This document shows, piece after piece, positions 36,851-41,376 of a stretch of DNA of 64,000 nt. A model generated the notes under the pieces. It searched no databases, was not told where the DNA came from, and worked only from the letters and a program-made list of their open reading frames with translations. Positions within the stretch are counted from its first letter, which is position 1, and each line of letters starts with the position of its first letter. Source of the DNA: Liopterus haemorrhoidalis (Eukaryota > Arthropoda > Insecta > Coleoptera > Dytiscidae); contig OZ020622.1 in NCBI GenBank assembly GCA_963971575.1, positions 19,346,879-19,410,878 of the forward strand. The letters run 5' to 3'. The translations under genes and the position numbers were made by a program.

Positions 36851-38479
36851 TCGGTAAAAATTGTAGCCAAACGGCTAAACCTAGATAGTTGAAATTTGGC
36901 ATGCTTATACAACTCTTTGACCCGCATATAGGAAAAATACTAAAACATCTAAAAATCCTATCCCCCTAAAAATATAAACAAATATGTGCTCATCGAAAAA
37001 AAAAATATTTTTTTATAATTCTGAATAGGGTATCAAATGAAAGCCCTTGGTACGTGGATTAAAGATCAAATTTTTATTTTTGCAAAATAAATTATTTTGA
37101 AGCGATTTTTGCCAAAATTGTGCAAAAAATTTTTTGTCCCACACCCTGTAGCCCAGATGGTTTAAACTAAAAATCTGAAAAAATTCTAAGTAATGTACAC
37201 TGGTGTGAACCGGAATAGTTCAACAGGAATTTTTGATCAGATTATGTTTTTGGAAAAAAACGCATTTTTTGTGATTTTTTGCTAATAATGTACACAAGTT
37301 ATAGCTTTGTAACACGCCACACTCTAACGTGTCTGCTGGTCTTGTGGTATTAGACGTTGATTTTTCACCGAAGTAATCCGATCCGACAGGGATCGAATCC
37401 TGTGAGATGAGACTATATTTTTTTTTGTTTTTTTTTTTAATTTTTATATTGTTTAAATTATTTTTTCAAAATTCTAGTTATATTTTGGCAAATGTTGCAT
37501 TTAATTTTTAAAAGCATAAATTTAATAGCCAGTGGAAATTGTTTAAATTATAATTTAATTCTGTTTCAATGTACACGAAATCAGAGGGGCGGAACTTATA
37601 ACAACCATAGGCGCAATTTTTAAAATTCTTAATGTACCTTGCTATATAAAAAAAAAAAAATACTGCACATATTTAGAAACCTAAATAATGGTATTAGGCG
37701 TTCGATTTAAAATTAACAAAAAAAATATTTTAATATAAAATTTGTTTTCGCATCCAAAATAATCATCATTCACTTACTAAATACCTGCAAAACCCTGAAA
37801 TGTGTGAAAATTCACACTTCACATCAATTTTTCTAAGTTGTCATGAGTTCTCTTTTTAAGGACTGAAGTGAGCTATTGTTAAACAAAATTATCAAAAGCC
37901 TCACTTAATTGGTAAAATTTACTAGAATTTAAAATCTAACTCAGCTTAAACCAAAGAAACAGGCTATATAGCATATAAAATAAACGCATTTTCCATTGCT
38001 GTCAATTAACGGTTGTTATACAAATGAAACCTTTATGTTCTATGATAAAGTAAACTCACGGTATAGTTGTGTCGAGTTATATTTAATTAATTACTTAAAA
38101 ATCAATCAAATCTAATAAAATTGATATTTTGAACCTAAATCGTCTTATAAAGCCTGATTTACTGTGTTAAAACAATCGGTCTCAAAGTGAATATTTTTCT
38201 TTCGTTGGTGTACTAAAGTTATTATTTATTTTAGGTGGAATCACAGAATCAGAAATGATAGCTATGCAAGATAAAACAAACCGACATCTTCGCCTGCGTG
38301 AACTTCTTCAAGAGCATTCCAGTGAGGCCAACCTTATAGTAATGACATTACCAATGCCTCGTAAAAACATGGTTTCAGCCCCGTTGTACATGACTTGGCT
38401 AGAAGTATTAACTAGAGACATGCCTCCATTCTTATTAGTACGAGGAAATCAAACATCAGTACTCACTTTTTACTCTTAA
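5115..38479 (+). CDS. NKCC: Na-K-2Cl cotransporter gene (SLC12 family, insect NKCC), 3' part, 12 coding exons
   Basis: Electroneutral import of Na+, K+ and 2 Cl- across the plasma membrane is the known role of this family. Twelve exons with GT-AG borders join in phase to 870 residues ending in a stop. They run from TM3 ([17 protein letters not shown]) through TM12 into a cytosolic SLC12 C-terminal domain that finishes with [13 protein letters not shown], the hallmark end of NKCC proteins. Vertebrate NKCCs have about 860 residues after the same TM3 motif, so nothing appears missing downstream. The N-terminal kinase-regulated domain and TM1-TM2 are outside the window to the left. Exon parts: 5115-5368, 8438-8552, 11517-11656, 11715-11909, 14395-14748, 18293-18428, 18514-18725, 20247-20488, 26496-26683, 31191-31451, 34318-34587, 38235-38479. 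I infer an orthologue of fly Ncc69 or its paralogue Ncc83; the sequence alone does not decide which. Confidence 0.96.
5473..5965 (-). mobile_element. hAT element remnant
   Basis: It starts with a hAT-type terminus CAGGGGTCCCCAAACTTTTT. On the minus strand at 5705-5962 a frame reads [20 protein letters not shown], then [20 protein letters not shown], similar to the C-terminal dimerisation region of ZBED5/SCAND3-type hAT transposases. The element's far end is not identified, so it is truncated. Confidence 0.6.
6011..6135. repeat. dispersed repeat L, copy 1
   Basis: CGTTGAGCCCATTTAACATC and about 120 following bases match 8283-8400 with moderate divergence. Class unknown. 6136-6639 holds nothing recognised. 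Confidence 0.55.
6640..6745. repeat. dispersed repeat I, uninterrupted copy
   Basis: TAGTATTTGCACTTCAAAG, AGCAATCAGAAAACATTA and TTCCATAAGAAAG are in the same order as the two pieces flanking the hAT at 34827-36149. It therefore acts as an empty-site paralogue for that insertion. Confidence 0.6.
7213..7783. mobile_element. family D TIR element, copy 1
   Basis: It begins TACCCTTTTCACATCAG and ends TTCTAGTGTGAAAAGGG, inverted termini of about 15 bp. It matches 29523-30126 in the opposite orientation and part of 45833-46640. It has no coding capacity. The superfamily is unclear because the target duplication cannot be read. Confidence 0.65.
7862..8071 (-). pseudogene. pogo-like transposase C-terminal fragment
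   Basis: A 69-residue open frame contains [18 protein letters not shown], like the tail of pogo/Tigger transposases. It sits near the right TIR of the 6918-8253 element on the minus strand. The catalytic DDE core is absent. Confidence 0.45.
8283..8400. repeat. dispersed repeat L, copy 2
   Basis: It starts ATCGTTGAGCCCATTTACC and parallels 6011-6135, ending at a CCCTCTAT block. It lies 37 bases upstream of the exon 2 acceptor. 8553-9090 holds nothing recognised. Confidence 0.55.
8438..8552 (+). CDS. NKCC: NKCC exon 2 (TM5)
   Basis: Acceptor tttacag, donor gtaagt. Residues 86-123 begin [16 protein letters not shown], a hydrophobic TM5, and continue into an extracellular loop with an N-E-T glycosylation sequon and KGFLGYN, matching the KGFFGY block of NKCC1. 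The exon ends with one base of a split Ala codon that exon 3 completes. Confidence 0.95.
9100..9930. repeat. fold-back repeat with about 240-bp arms
   Basis: 9100-9345 (TTGCAAATACCTCCGTTCCA ... AAAATATACGATTATTTT) is repeated in inverse orientation at 9665-9925 with visible divergence. The roughly 320-base centre contains (TG)n. It resembles a long-TIR MITE; no coding sequence. Confidence 0.6.
9359..9403. repeat. (TG)n microsatellite
   Basis: About 22 uninterrupted dinucleotide units in the centre of the fold-back repeat. It generates spurious open frames on both strands. Confidence 0.98.
10081..11368 (+). mobile_element. mariner transposon, full length but decayed
   Basis: Inverted termini CGAGGGGCAGTTGACAAGT (left) and, reversed, CGAGGGGCTGTTGAAAAGT (right) are flanked by TA at 10079-10080 and 11369-11370. 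The length of 1288 bp is normal for mariner. It carries a frameshifted transposase on the + strand and lies between exons 2 and 3. Confidence 0.9.
10260..11299 (+). pseudogene. mariner transposase pseudogene
   Basis: It starts [20 protein letters not shown] with the helix-turn-helix region to about 10470. It then shifts frame: [25 protein letters not shown] (first catalytic Asp), [25 protein letters not shown] (second), and [20 protein letters not shown] (third), ending LKGDYVEK and TAA. At least three frame changes mean it is inactive. Confidence 0.9.
11517..11656 (+). CDS. NKCC: NKCC exon 3 (TM6)
   Basis: Acceptor ttttcag, donor gtaata. It encodes residues 124-170, with [20 protein letters not shown] followed by ISGDLR. 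This is the most conserved stretch of the family: the unwound TM6 whose Pro and Thr help coordinate K+ in structures of NKCC1. The exon starts only about 150 bp downstream of the mariner at 10081-11368. Confidence 0.95.
11715..11909 (+). CDS. NKCC: NKCC exon 4 (TM7 and extracellular loop)
   Basis: It is separated from exon 3 by a 58-bp intron, the shortest here. It encodes 65 codons (residues 171-235), phase 0 at both ends. [15 protein letters not shown] leads into TM7. The long extracellular loop follows with sequons N-G-T and N-C-T and two Cys in NCTPGEC, in the place where NKCCs carry glycans and loop disulfides. It ends YGLQNSFQ before gtacgt. Confidence 0.95.
12026..13084 (+). mobile_element. 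family A repeat, copy 2 (full length)
   Basis: It starts AGGGTTTTATAGGTATGACC after TTTTT and ends at TTTACATCAAC followed by TTTTT. It contains a short degenerate CTGT tract, the CCAAACGGCTAAACC block, a tRNA-like stretch at about 12581-12660 (GAGTTCGATTCCTG) and the common 3' end. It lies in the intron between exons 4 and 5. Confidence 0.75.
12581..12660 (+). other. tRNA-like module inside family A copy 2
   Basis: It is homologous to 3666-3742 (GTAGTTGGTTTTGTCGTGCG ... AGAGTTCGATTCCTG), a second diverged example. No clean cloverleaf. Confidence 0.35.
13111..13430 (+). mobile_element. family B repeat, 5' fragment
   Basis: ATATAAGGGAGGTATTGTGA, ATTTCGAGATTTCGATGGAT, a short CTGT tract, GTGCAGATCAAATTCGGC and GTTAACTAGAAATGGGAGTT. 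It lacks the right end (GGCGGTCGGT hairpin). 13431-14048 includes a partial family C right end (CCGCTTAAACCAAAGAAAC). Confidence 0.7.
14049..14230. mobile_element. family C hairpin MITE, copy 1
   Basis: TATAGGCTATTTCAAACG at the left and CTTAAACCAAAGAAATAGGC at the right. The centre holds complementary GGACTTTTGCTAA and AAAAGCCTCACTTAATCGG. It can fold along most of its length. It ends 165 bases before exon 5. Confidence 0.65.
14395..14748 (+). CDS. NKCC: NKCC exon 5 (TM8-TM10)
   Basis: Acceptor ttacag, donor gtaaga, 118 codons (residues 236-353), phase 0. It contains TM8 ([19 protein letters not shown], including the Ser pair that binds Na+ in the family), the NNEPVRGY loop, TM9 and TM10 ([17 protein letters not shown]), and [13 protein letters not shown], where the protein returns to the cytosol. 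Confidence 0.96.
14812..15110. repeat. family E repeat, copy 1
   Basis: It shares CGATGGTCAACCAAAAGTAA, GATGAAATTC and ACATCCAAACTCTCTTAAAA with 17160-17300 and 44740-44790, and a GCACTTGAAGAAG...GAAACGCTG block with 17051-17085. Blocks of this kind occur at Penelope-like element ends; the class is inferred, not proven. Confidence 0.5.
15267..16287. repeat. perfect 31-bp inverted repeats 1 kb apart
   Basis: 15267-15297 (TAGAGTACGTTCAGGATAAC ...) is the exact reverse complement of 16257-16287. The interval is AT-rich and has no recognised coding sequence. It may be part of a family E-related element. Confidence 0.75.
16323..16426. repeat. 40-bp-arm palindrome
   Basis: 16323-16362 and 16387-16426 are reverse complements with 2 mismatches around a 24-base loop; the core is TCATCGGTACAAGCACCGG. 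No transposon ends are obvious at its borders. Confidence 0.9.
16430..18140. repeat. family E repeat, copy 2, split by a mariner
   Basis: It includes GCACCTGAAGAAGCCAACAA and GTGAAACGTTG near 17051-17085, then CTTCTCTGCGTAAAATGCAG, GACGGTCAAG and the ATCCAAACTCTC block. It resumes after the mariner with ATTCGACTAATTTAAAGTAA (18082), which also follows in copy 3 at about 44945. 16440-16760 has no identified product. Confidence 0.45.
17316..18045 (+). mobile_element. mariner-like element, internally deleted
   Basis: Termini CGAGGGATGTTTCCTAAATT (left) and, reversed, CGAGGGATGTTTCCAAAGTT (right), with TA at 17314-17315 and 18046-18047. The N-terminal transposase frame 17499-17693 ([17 protein letters not shown]) ends early. 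[19 protein letters not shown] and a short [15 protein letters not shown] piece follow in other frames. The catalytic core is deleted. A fragment of the same family is at 53786-53920. Confidence 0.85.
18293..18428 (+). CDS. NKCC: NKCC exon 6 (TM11-TM12)
   Basis: Acceptor atttacag, donor gtaaga. Residues 354-398 start [16 protein letters not shown] and include the SWWTALLTL hairpin of TM11-TM12, ending AYRKP plus one base of the following Asp codon. The 85-bp intron to exon 7 is short, and its acceptor follows a run of T. Confidence 0.95.
18514..18725 (+). CDS. NKCC: NKCC exon 7 (start of C-terminal domain)
   Basis: It completes the Asp codon and reads [17 protein letters not shown], then [17 protein letters not shown] and LMICGHINE (residues 399-469). 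This matches the beginning of the cytosolic SLC12 C-terminal domain after TM12. The donor is gtaaga after a complete codon. Confidence 0.95.
18796..19030. mobile_element. hAT-like end with GAGGACC-poly(T) units
   Basis: CAGTGGCGACGCTAGTGGG resembles a hAT terminus, followed by GC-rich GGGGGTCCGGGCCCCCC. It then has two units of GTGAGGRCCTTTTTTT with TCATCACCT, as in family H copies at 45996, 48480 and 55985. Right end not found. Confidence 0.4.
19230..19371. mobile_element. family C hairpin MITE, copy 2
   Basis: ATAGGCTATTTCAAACGTTT and AGTGGAACTA at the left, TAGTCCCGCTTAAACC and ACAGGCTATA at the right. The centre is shortened. Confidence 0.65.
19730..20200 (+). mobile_element. family B repeat, copy 2, abutting exon 8 acceptor region
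   Basis: It starts ACCGACCGCCAACATATATA and ends GGCGGTCGGTGCTTTGGTGG followed by CCACAGGTGA and a T-run. It contains the CTGT tract and AAATTCGGCTAAAAGG block. The exon 8 acceptor AG is at 20245-20246, so only about 45 bases of other sequence separate them. Confidence 0.8.
20247..20488 (+). CDS. NKCC: NKCC exon 8 (C-terminal domain)
   Basis: It encodes [20 protein letters not shown], then [38 protein letters not shown] and [17 protein letters not shown] (residues 470-549), aligning with the family KAFYAPV and LGRMKPNTLVLGFKKDW blocks. It ends with two bases of a His codon at donor gtaagt. A family B element ends about 45 bp upstream, and its T-rich tail adjoins the acceptor region. Confidence 0.95.
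21126..21739 (+). mobile_element. Jockey-like LINE 3' end, nested, 5'-truncated
   Basis: 13-bp target duplications TGTCTCCAACAAC (21113-21125) and TGTCTCCAGCAAC (21740-21752) flank it. A + frame reads [29 protein letters not shown] and [15 protein letters not shown], the Cys-rich C-terminal region of Jockey-clade ORF2. A 3' UTR and a TAAC repeat tail follow. It lies antisense inside the RTE-like LINE. Confidence 0.85.
22855..23323. mobile_element. piggyBac-type MITE
   Basis: TTAA at 22851-22854 and 23324-23327 flank termini CCCTCTAGTGTCCCAA and, reversed, CCCTCTAGTTCCCAAC. It is 469 bp with no transposase. TTAA duplication and CCC ends are diagnostic of piggyBac. It is inserted in the RT domain of the minus-strand LINE. 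Confidence 0.85.
23488..23964. mobile_element. PIF/Harbinger-type MITE
   Basis: TTA at 23485-23487 and 23965-23967 flank termini GGCAACAGTCTGACTGATCG and, reversed, GGCCGCGGTCTGACTGATCG. It is 477 bp and non-coding; repeated GATCGAGC/GTCGAGC motifs lie inside. Confidence 0.85.
24815..26100 (+). mobile_element. RTE-like LINE, 5'-truncated, perfect 12-bp target duplication
   Basis: ATAGTACTCATG occurs at 24803-24814 and again at 26101-26112, bounding a 1286-bp insertion. It begins in the middle of the RT reading frame ([14 protein letters not shown]) and ends TTCATGATG, a short trinucleotide tail. The insertion interrupts the Jockey-like LINE. Confidence 0.92.
24820..26098 (+). pseudogene. RTE-like reverse transcriptase, truncated and frameshifted
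   Basis: The frame to 25707 includes [50 protein letters not shown] (catalytic YADD) and [16 protein letters not shown] one-base deletion near 25690 moves the remainder into the frame 25718-26098: [38 protein letters not shown] and [10 protein letters not shown] before TGA. The endonuclease domain is missing, so it cannot be autonomous. Confidence 0.9.
26496..26683 (+). CDS. NKCC: NKCC exon 9 (C-terminal domain to linker)
   Basis: Acceptor tttacag. It reads [20 protein letters not shown] then [11 protein letters not shown], which matches the [21 protein letters not shown] block, and moves into a Ser/Thr/Arg/Asn-rich linker ending MSQ plus one base (residues 550-612). Its intron 5' side is the LINE nest. 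The open frame continues past the donor gtattg without family similarity, so the splice is favoured. Confidence 0.92.
26830..27458. other. intron sequence without recognised features
   Basis: Very AT-rich; no coding similarity and no clear terminal repeats. Confidence 0.5.
27459..27640. mobile_element. family C hairpin MITE, copy 3
   Basis: TATAGACTATTCCAATCGTT and AAGCGGAACTAGA at the left, TTCCGCTTAAACCAAAGAAA at the right. In the centre GATTGAAGTGGGCTTTTG pairs with CAAAAGCTTCATTCAGTC. Confidence 0.7.
28181..28636 (+). mobile_element. family B repeat, copy 3
   Basis: It starts ACCGACCGCCAACATATATA and ends ATGGCGATCGGTTCTGTGGT, then GGCCACAGCTGATTTT. The CTGT tract is short and degenerate. 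It lies in the intron between exons 9 and 10. Confidence 0.8.
28846..28955. mobile_element. family C MITE, partial copy 4
   Basis: TTTAACGATTGAAGAGGGC, TTTTGCTAAACTAAATGATC and CTAGTCTCGCTTAAAC. The left terminus is missing. 28956-29520 includes weak local direct repeats (AACGATTTTTAAACAA near 28969 and 29047) but nothing classifiable. Confidence 0.5.
29523..30126. mobile_element. family D TIR element, copy 2 (inverted relative to copy 1)
   Basis: ATACCCTTTTCACACTAG at the left and CTAGTGTGAAAAGGGTAT at the right are perfect 18-bp inverted termini. The interior matches 7213-7783 on the opposite strand, including GACGAGGTCATACGTTTTCA. No coding sequence. Confidence 0.75.
30127..30765 (-). other. 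tRNA-like (SINE head) sequence split by a hAT MITE
   Basis: On the minus strand GGCGTAGCGTACTGGTAACA (A box) leads to CTGGTTCGAATCCCGTACA (B box), joined across the 30179-30737 insertion. The order and spacing fit a tRNA or tRNA-derived SINE head. The acceptor stem is not convincing, so a SINE relic is more likely. Confidence 0.45.
30179..30737. mobile_element. hAT MITE in a tRNA-like sequence
   Basis: Perfect 8-bp duplication GTTACCAG at 30171-30178 and 30738-30745. Termini CAGTGATGGGCGCGTAGA and, reversed, CAGAGATTGGCGTCTACG. Inside, tandem TGTAGA/TCTACG-type motifs occur near both ends. 559 bp, non-coding. Confidence 0.88.
31191..31451 (+). CDS. NKCC: NKCC exon 10 (variable linker and DVWWLYDDG)
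   Basis: It completes an Ala codon after acceptor gattttag. About 55 residues of low-complexity, Lys/Ser/Thr-rich linker ([19 protein letters not shown]) are followed by [19 protein letters not shown], matching the invariant KQGKNTIDVWWLFDDGG of NKCCs. Residues 613-699. The donor is gtatgt. Confidence 0.94.
31597..32285 (+). mobile_element. mariner-like element, decayed
   Basis: The left end CGAGGGTTATTATTTAGTTC follows TA at 31595-31596; the right end near TTATTACCCTTAT is degraded. The transposase is in pieces: [17 protein letters not shown], then [19 protein letters not shown] (catalytic Asp), HPPYSPKG and [18 protein letters not shown], ending VGGDYVQK. The middle of the gene is deleted. 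Confidence 0.8.
32330..32480. repeat. family A fragment
   Basis: GGGTTAAACTAACAATCTGA and AAAAATTCTAAGTA match the central part of family A. It has no ends, so it is a relic. Confidence 0.45.
32478..32575. mobile_element. short inverted-repeat element
   Basis: ACCGTATATTCCGGCGTATA and ACACGCAC at the left pair with GTGCGCGTTATACGCCGGG at the right around a roughly 35-base centre. This looks like a tiny MITE or a solo hairpin. 32576-33239 is AT-rich with nothing recognised. Confidence 0.5.
33240..33522. mobile_element. hAT MITE (283 bp)
   Basis: Termini CAGGTGTCGGCAATCTTTTG and, reversed, CAGGGATCGGCAACCGGCAA, with 8-bp duplications ATATATAG (33232-33239) and ATTTATAG (33523-33530, one mismatch). 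GGGCCGCA and GGACCGCA boxes lie near the ends. 33531-34040 holds nothing recognised. Confidence 0.85.
34041..34140. repeat. family A 3' end fragment
   Basis: CTAAATACCTACAAAACC, ATGTGTGAA and CAAATCAATTT correspond to the common 3' end of family A. Solo relic, 180 bases before exon 11. Confidence 0.4.
34318..34587 (+). CDS. NKCC: NKCC exon 11 (C-terminal domain)
   Basis: It completes a Gly codon and reads [20 protein letters not shown], then [20 protein letters not shown], equal to the family KKWKDCKIRVF and LLSKFRIDFSD blocks. The last 25 residues are acidic (DADSDA) and poorly conserved. Residues 700-789. The donor is gtaagt. Confidence 0.95.
34827..36149. mobile_element. outer hAT element hosting a second hAT
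   Basis: Termini CAGGGACGTAGCCAGGAT and, reversed, CAGGGACGTAGCAAGATAG. Duplications CAGTAAAT (34819-34826) and CAGAAAAT (36150-36157), one mismatch. The flanks together reconstitute repeat I, whose uninterrupted copy is at 6640-6745. Most of its length is the inner element 34944-36023. Confidence 0.85.
34944..36023 (-). mobile_element. inner hAT element with transposase relic
   Basis: Termini CAGGGGTCGGCAACCTTTC and, reversed, GAGGGGTCGGCAACCTACGG. Duplications TTCTAGGT (34936-34943) and TTCTAAGT (36024-36031). On the minus strand at about 35440-35208 it reads [20 protein letters not shown], then [20 protein letters not shown], the C-terminal dimerisation domain of hAT transposases. The upstream catalytic part is degraded. 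Confidence 0.88.
36447..36690 (-). repeat. family B right-end fragment
   Basis: CAGCTGTGGCCACCACAG, the terminal hairpin of family B on the minus strand, is followed by diverged B sequence (CATGGAAACGTGCTTACATA). The GGCGGTCGGT block is lost. Confidence 0.55.
36746..37832 (+). mobile_element. family A repeat, copy 3 (full length)
   Basis: It starts AGGGTTTTGTAGGTATGACC and ends TTCACATCAATTTTT. It contains (GTCT)n at 36793-36850 and the CCAAACGGCTAAACC block. A tRNA-like stretch (37331-37408) differs in sequence from that of copies 1 and 2. Its insertion in a family C MITE fixes both ends. Confidence 0.82.
37331..37408 (+). other. tRNA-like module of family A copy 3 (different type)
   Basis: GTCTGCTGGTCTTGTGGTAT and a strong B-box arm ACAGGGATCGAATCCTGT. 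It occupies the position of the 3666-3742 module but is not alignable with it outside the B box. The T arm has an 8-base loop, so a true tRNA gene is unlikely. Confidence 0.45.
38235..38479 (+). CDS. NKCC: NKCC terminal coding exon 12
   Basis: It completes a Gly codon and reads [20 protein letters not shown], then [37 protein letters not shown] and the terminal VLTFYS before TAA at 38477-38479 (residues 790-870). This is the standard end of NKCC proteins, so the gene is complete on its 3' side. Confidence 0.96.
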
Positions 38480-38991
38480 ACTTAGTTTAAGATTTTAAAT
38501 GCATGATTAAACAGGGTGGTTAAAACCAATTATTATTGATCTGTTTAAATGTACGAAGATATCTAAAGTCCTAGACTGCAAGGCAACAGGTGATGCGAAA
38601 TAGCGGTTAGTGTCTGGTAAATTGCATGTAGATCTAGAGCCAGGAGCGCCTTAAGTAAGTCTGGAAGTTCTGGCACAAAGACGCAAAACAAGAGGGGCGC
38701 CGTGAGACAAAAATACTGTCGGAAAGGGGTGCGTTTTGTTGTGCCAATTCTAGTTTCGGTTTAATCAGAATATGCGTTTTGTTGGGACAATATTCTCATT
38801 CTATTCATTCTACTCATTCACTGATTTGAGGTCGAACGAGTGGAATGAGTAATTGTGATGGGGATGAAAAGTAATATTTGAATACAGTTGTTTTCATTTG
38901 GTTTTTAAATGTCTTAGAATTAAAATTGGTATTACTGCTTCAAAATAATTTTCACTTTTAGGTATATCCTCATTTTGTGTCCTAAAATAAA
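38480..38991 (+). other. probable 3' UTR of the NKCC gene
   Basis: This is non-coding sequence after the stop. The first AATAAA downstream is at 38986-38991 and could be the polyadenylation signal, but transcripts would be needed to place the end. From about 38635 the sequence resembles a mobile-element end (GCGCC-rich), so the true UTR may be shorter or contain transposon sequence. Confidence 0.35.
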
Positions 38992-40167
38992 TAACTATAT
39001 AATTTTAATATTGTTAAATCTAAACTTAAAATGAATGTACAATTCATTTTTTTTTTTTTCTAAAACATTACGTTCTAGAATTTTTCGAAAGTTTTTCTCT
39101 TTTGAATTTATTATTTTGATAAGCCATTGATTATCCGCAGCCAGAGTCAAGAATTTTCTATGACCATTATGACTTAACCTCCATGCAAATGTCATTCTAT
39201 GTTTACTTATAGTTTACTATGATTGCCATTTTGTGACTTTACGGGTGCTCCTATTTCTGATTTACATCATATTATTTGCCCTCCCATTTTTGTCTTAAGC
39301 CGCATTCAGAGCTATAAATTAATGCACTATGCTTAGTGAGTTGTTCACTGTAGATTGTCACTAACCAGTTTGTCATATGCTATCTCAAACAACCGTTCAC
39401 AGCTCTAAATTTAATAATCTGTACATTGTGGACTATAGATAGTTTTCAAACTTATACTTAATGCATTGTTTTAATGAGATAGATATATAAATAGCCCAGA
39501 GGAACCTAGAGATGGTATCGCGCATTCATACTCATGTAAAACATCGTAGTCAGAGAGATTGACAAAGAAAGATTTATAAATAATTATCTTTTGTCTCAAA
39601 GTAAAGTTGACTTGCGCTCAAAATGTGTTTTCTGTCGGTACTTTGGGTCACCTACGGTAATAAACGTCATTCCGTCTTATTGGTTCCTCTGAGCCCTTTG
39701 TGCATGTCGACTTTAGTTTGACACAGATATGTTATCTTTGTCAATCCCTTAGGCTACGCAAAATTCGAGTTATGTCTTCTCAATTAGTGGTCCCTCTGAG
39801 ATAAACAGACTATCAATTAGCTATTTCACTTTACATAACCTAAAAAATGCTGTGCACAATTTTCGGAAATCATAAAACGAAAAAGAATTGCTGTAGTTGC
39901 GGCTATAATTTTGTTATTAAAATATAGTAAGAAATCACGATATCGCCGATAGCGGGTTCGTAAAATGTCATTTAAATGCATTTACTTCTTCATAGTTGAT
40001 TTGAAAAAAACATATCACAACATTTGTTACGCATTAATGTTCATAGTTGTGAAAGCTGTTATTTAACGTTAAAACAGTATTAAATTTATCTACAGTGCAC
40101 CGCTTACAGTCTATTAATTTTAAAGCTGTGATTGCAGCTTTAGAGTTATGACAGTTAGGGAAGTATA
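38992..40167. other. intergenic sequence, no clear gene
   Basis: CAGAGGAACC at 39498 and GGTTCCTCTGAG near 39684, plus GGTCCCTCTGAG near 39790, suggest short inverted-repeat elements. No target duplication could be read. No coding sequence recognised. Confidence 0.35.
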
Positions 40168-40946
40168 GGGGAAACTTTTTAAGATCGCAGCGCCGTATGC
40201 GGTAAAGCTGGAACACTCGAAAGCCACATTAAACTGTTATTCGTGTATTTGTTTACATGGTGAAAATGAACATAAGTTGTATTTTTCCTGTTTTCCGAGC
40301 TTTTTTTTTAATTTAAAGGTAATCTACGATTTACAAGATATGTAATAATATACTATTCTAAAGAAATTTCAAGGATATTTTTAGTTTTTCATTGTATTTT
40401 TAATTCTTTTTGACTGTCTGTCAATACAATAACAACTAAAATATGGTAAATATATTAGTAAAAATTAATATCTCTGCCTGAAAAAGTAGAAGGGCCTTTT
40501 AATATATCAACTGATTATTTAGGCAAATTTTGGGTGCGATAAATGCTTTTTTTCAGTCTTTTTTTGGACGCAAAAAATCAATTTCCATAAAATGCAACGG
40601 GCAAACATGCATGCATGGGCTTGGATTTTTGCCCATTTTTAGTTTTTGAGTCCATAAAAACCTACGATCCACTTTCTCTCTGCCTCCAAACGTCGTTTCA
40701 ATTAATATTTTTTTCGATTTAGGTTAGGTTAGGTAAATTATGGAATGTTTAAGAAGGATTCTTCATTATTCACGATTTACATTGTGGCACACAACAAAAT
40801 TGATTGTTTTTTTCCCCATGATACACAAAAATAAAACACATACAACAAAAAAACACGTATTTCTCCATTGAACAAAACAAAATAATGTGGCTTTCGTATC
40901 TTTCACAAATTGCCATCAGATGTCAGGGCGCTTAGGAAGTTTCCCC
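40168..40946. mobile_element. TA-flanked MITE (pogo or mariner type)
   Basis: GGGGAAACTTTTTAAGATCG at the left and CTTAGGAAGTTTCCCC at the right are inverted, with GCGCC boxes just inside. TATA lies on both sides. 779 bp, no transposase. The GGGGAA start recalls the pogo-like element at 1942-2484. Confidence 0.65.
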
Positions 40947-41376
40947 TATAGACTTTACACCTGTAAAAGAATTTTTCAAATCGGTGACGTAATTTCTAAA
41001 TTCTAATAAACACACAAACAAATTTTGTCTCTATTATATTGGTATAGATTACAGATGAATGCATTTCATTTGTTACTAAAAAGTGGTGGGGGGACATAAA
41101 ACTTTTTGCACAAAGGCGCCTTACTTGTCAGCGGCGCTCTTGTTTAAAGCTATTTTAGATTAAGCAATTTACATATAACAGACACATATATTTGAGCAAA
41201 AACCAATTGGTTTGTGTCTGTAAAATTGGATACAGATATCTAAAGTTTTTTTAAATAGAGTAGTTTTTGAATAACAATTGCACGTCCATATAGATGATTC
41301 TTGACTTGCGTCCTAGATACGATAAACACGTCTATAGATAAGATTGAAGCTGATTTGGTCGAAATAATATAATACA

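Larger units (their letters stand above)
36697..37975. mobile_element. family C MITE, copy 5, split by a family A element
   Basis: The left part 36697-36745 (TAGGCTATTCCATGCGTTTA) and right part 37833-37975 (TCAAAAGCCTCACTTAATTG ... AACCAAAGAAACAGGCTATA) make one C element once the A copy is removed. The junction sits in a TTTTT tract present on both sides. Confidence 0.8.
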
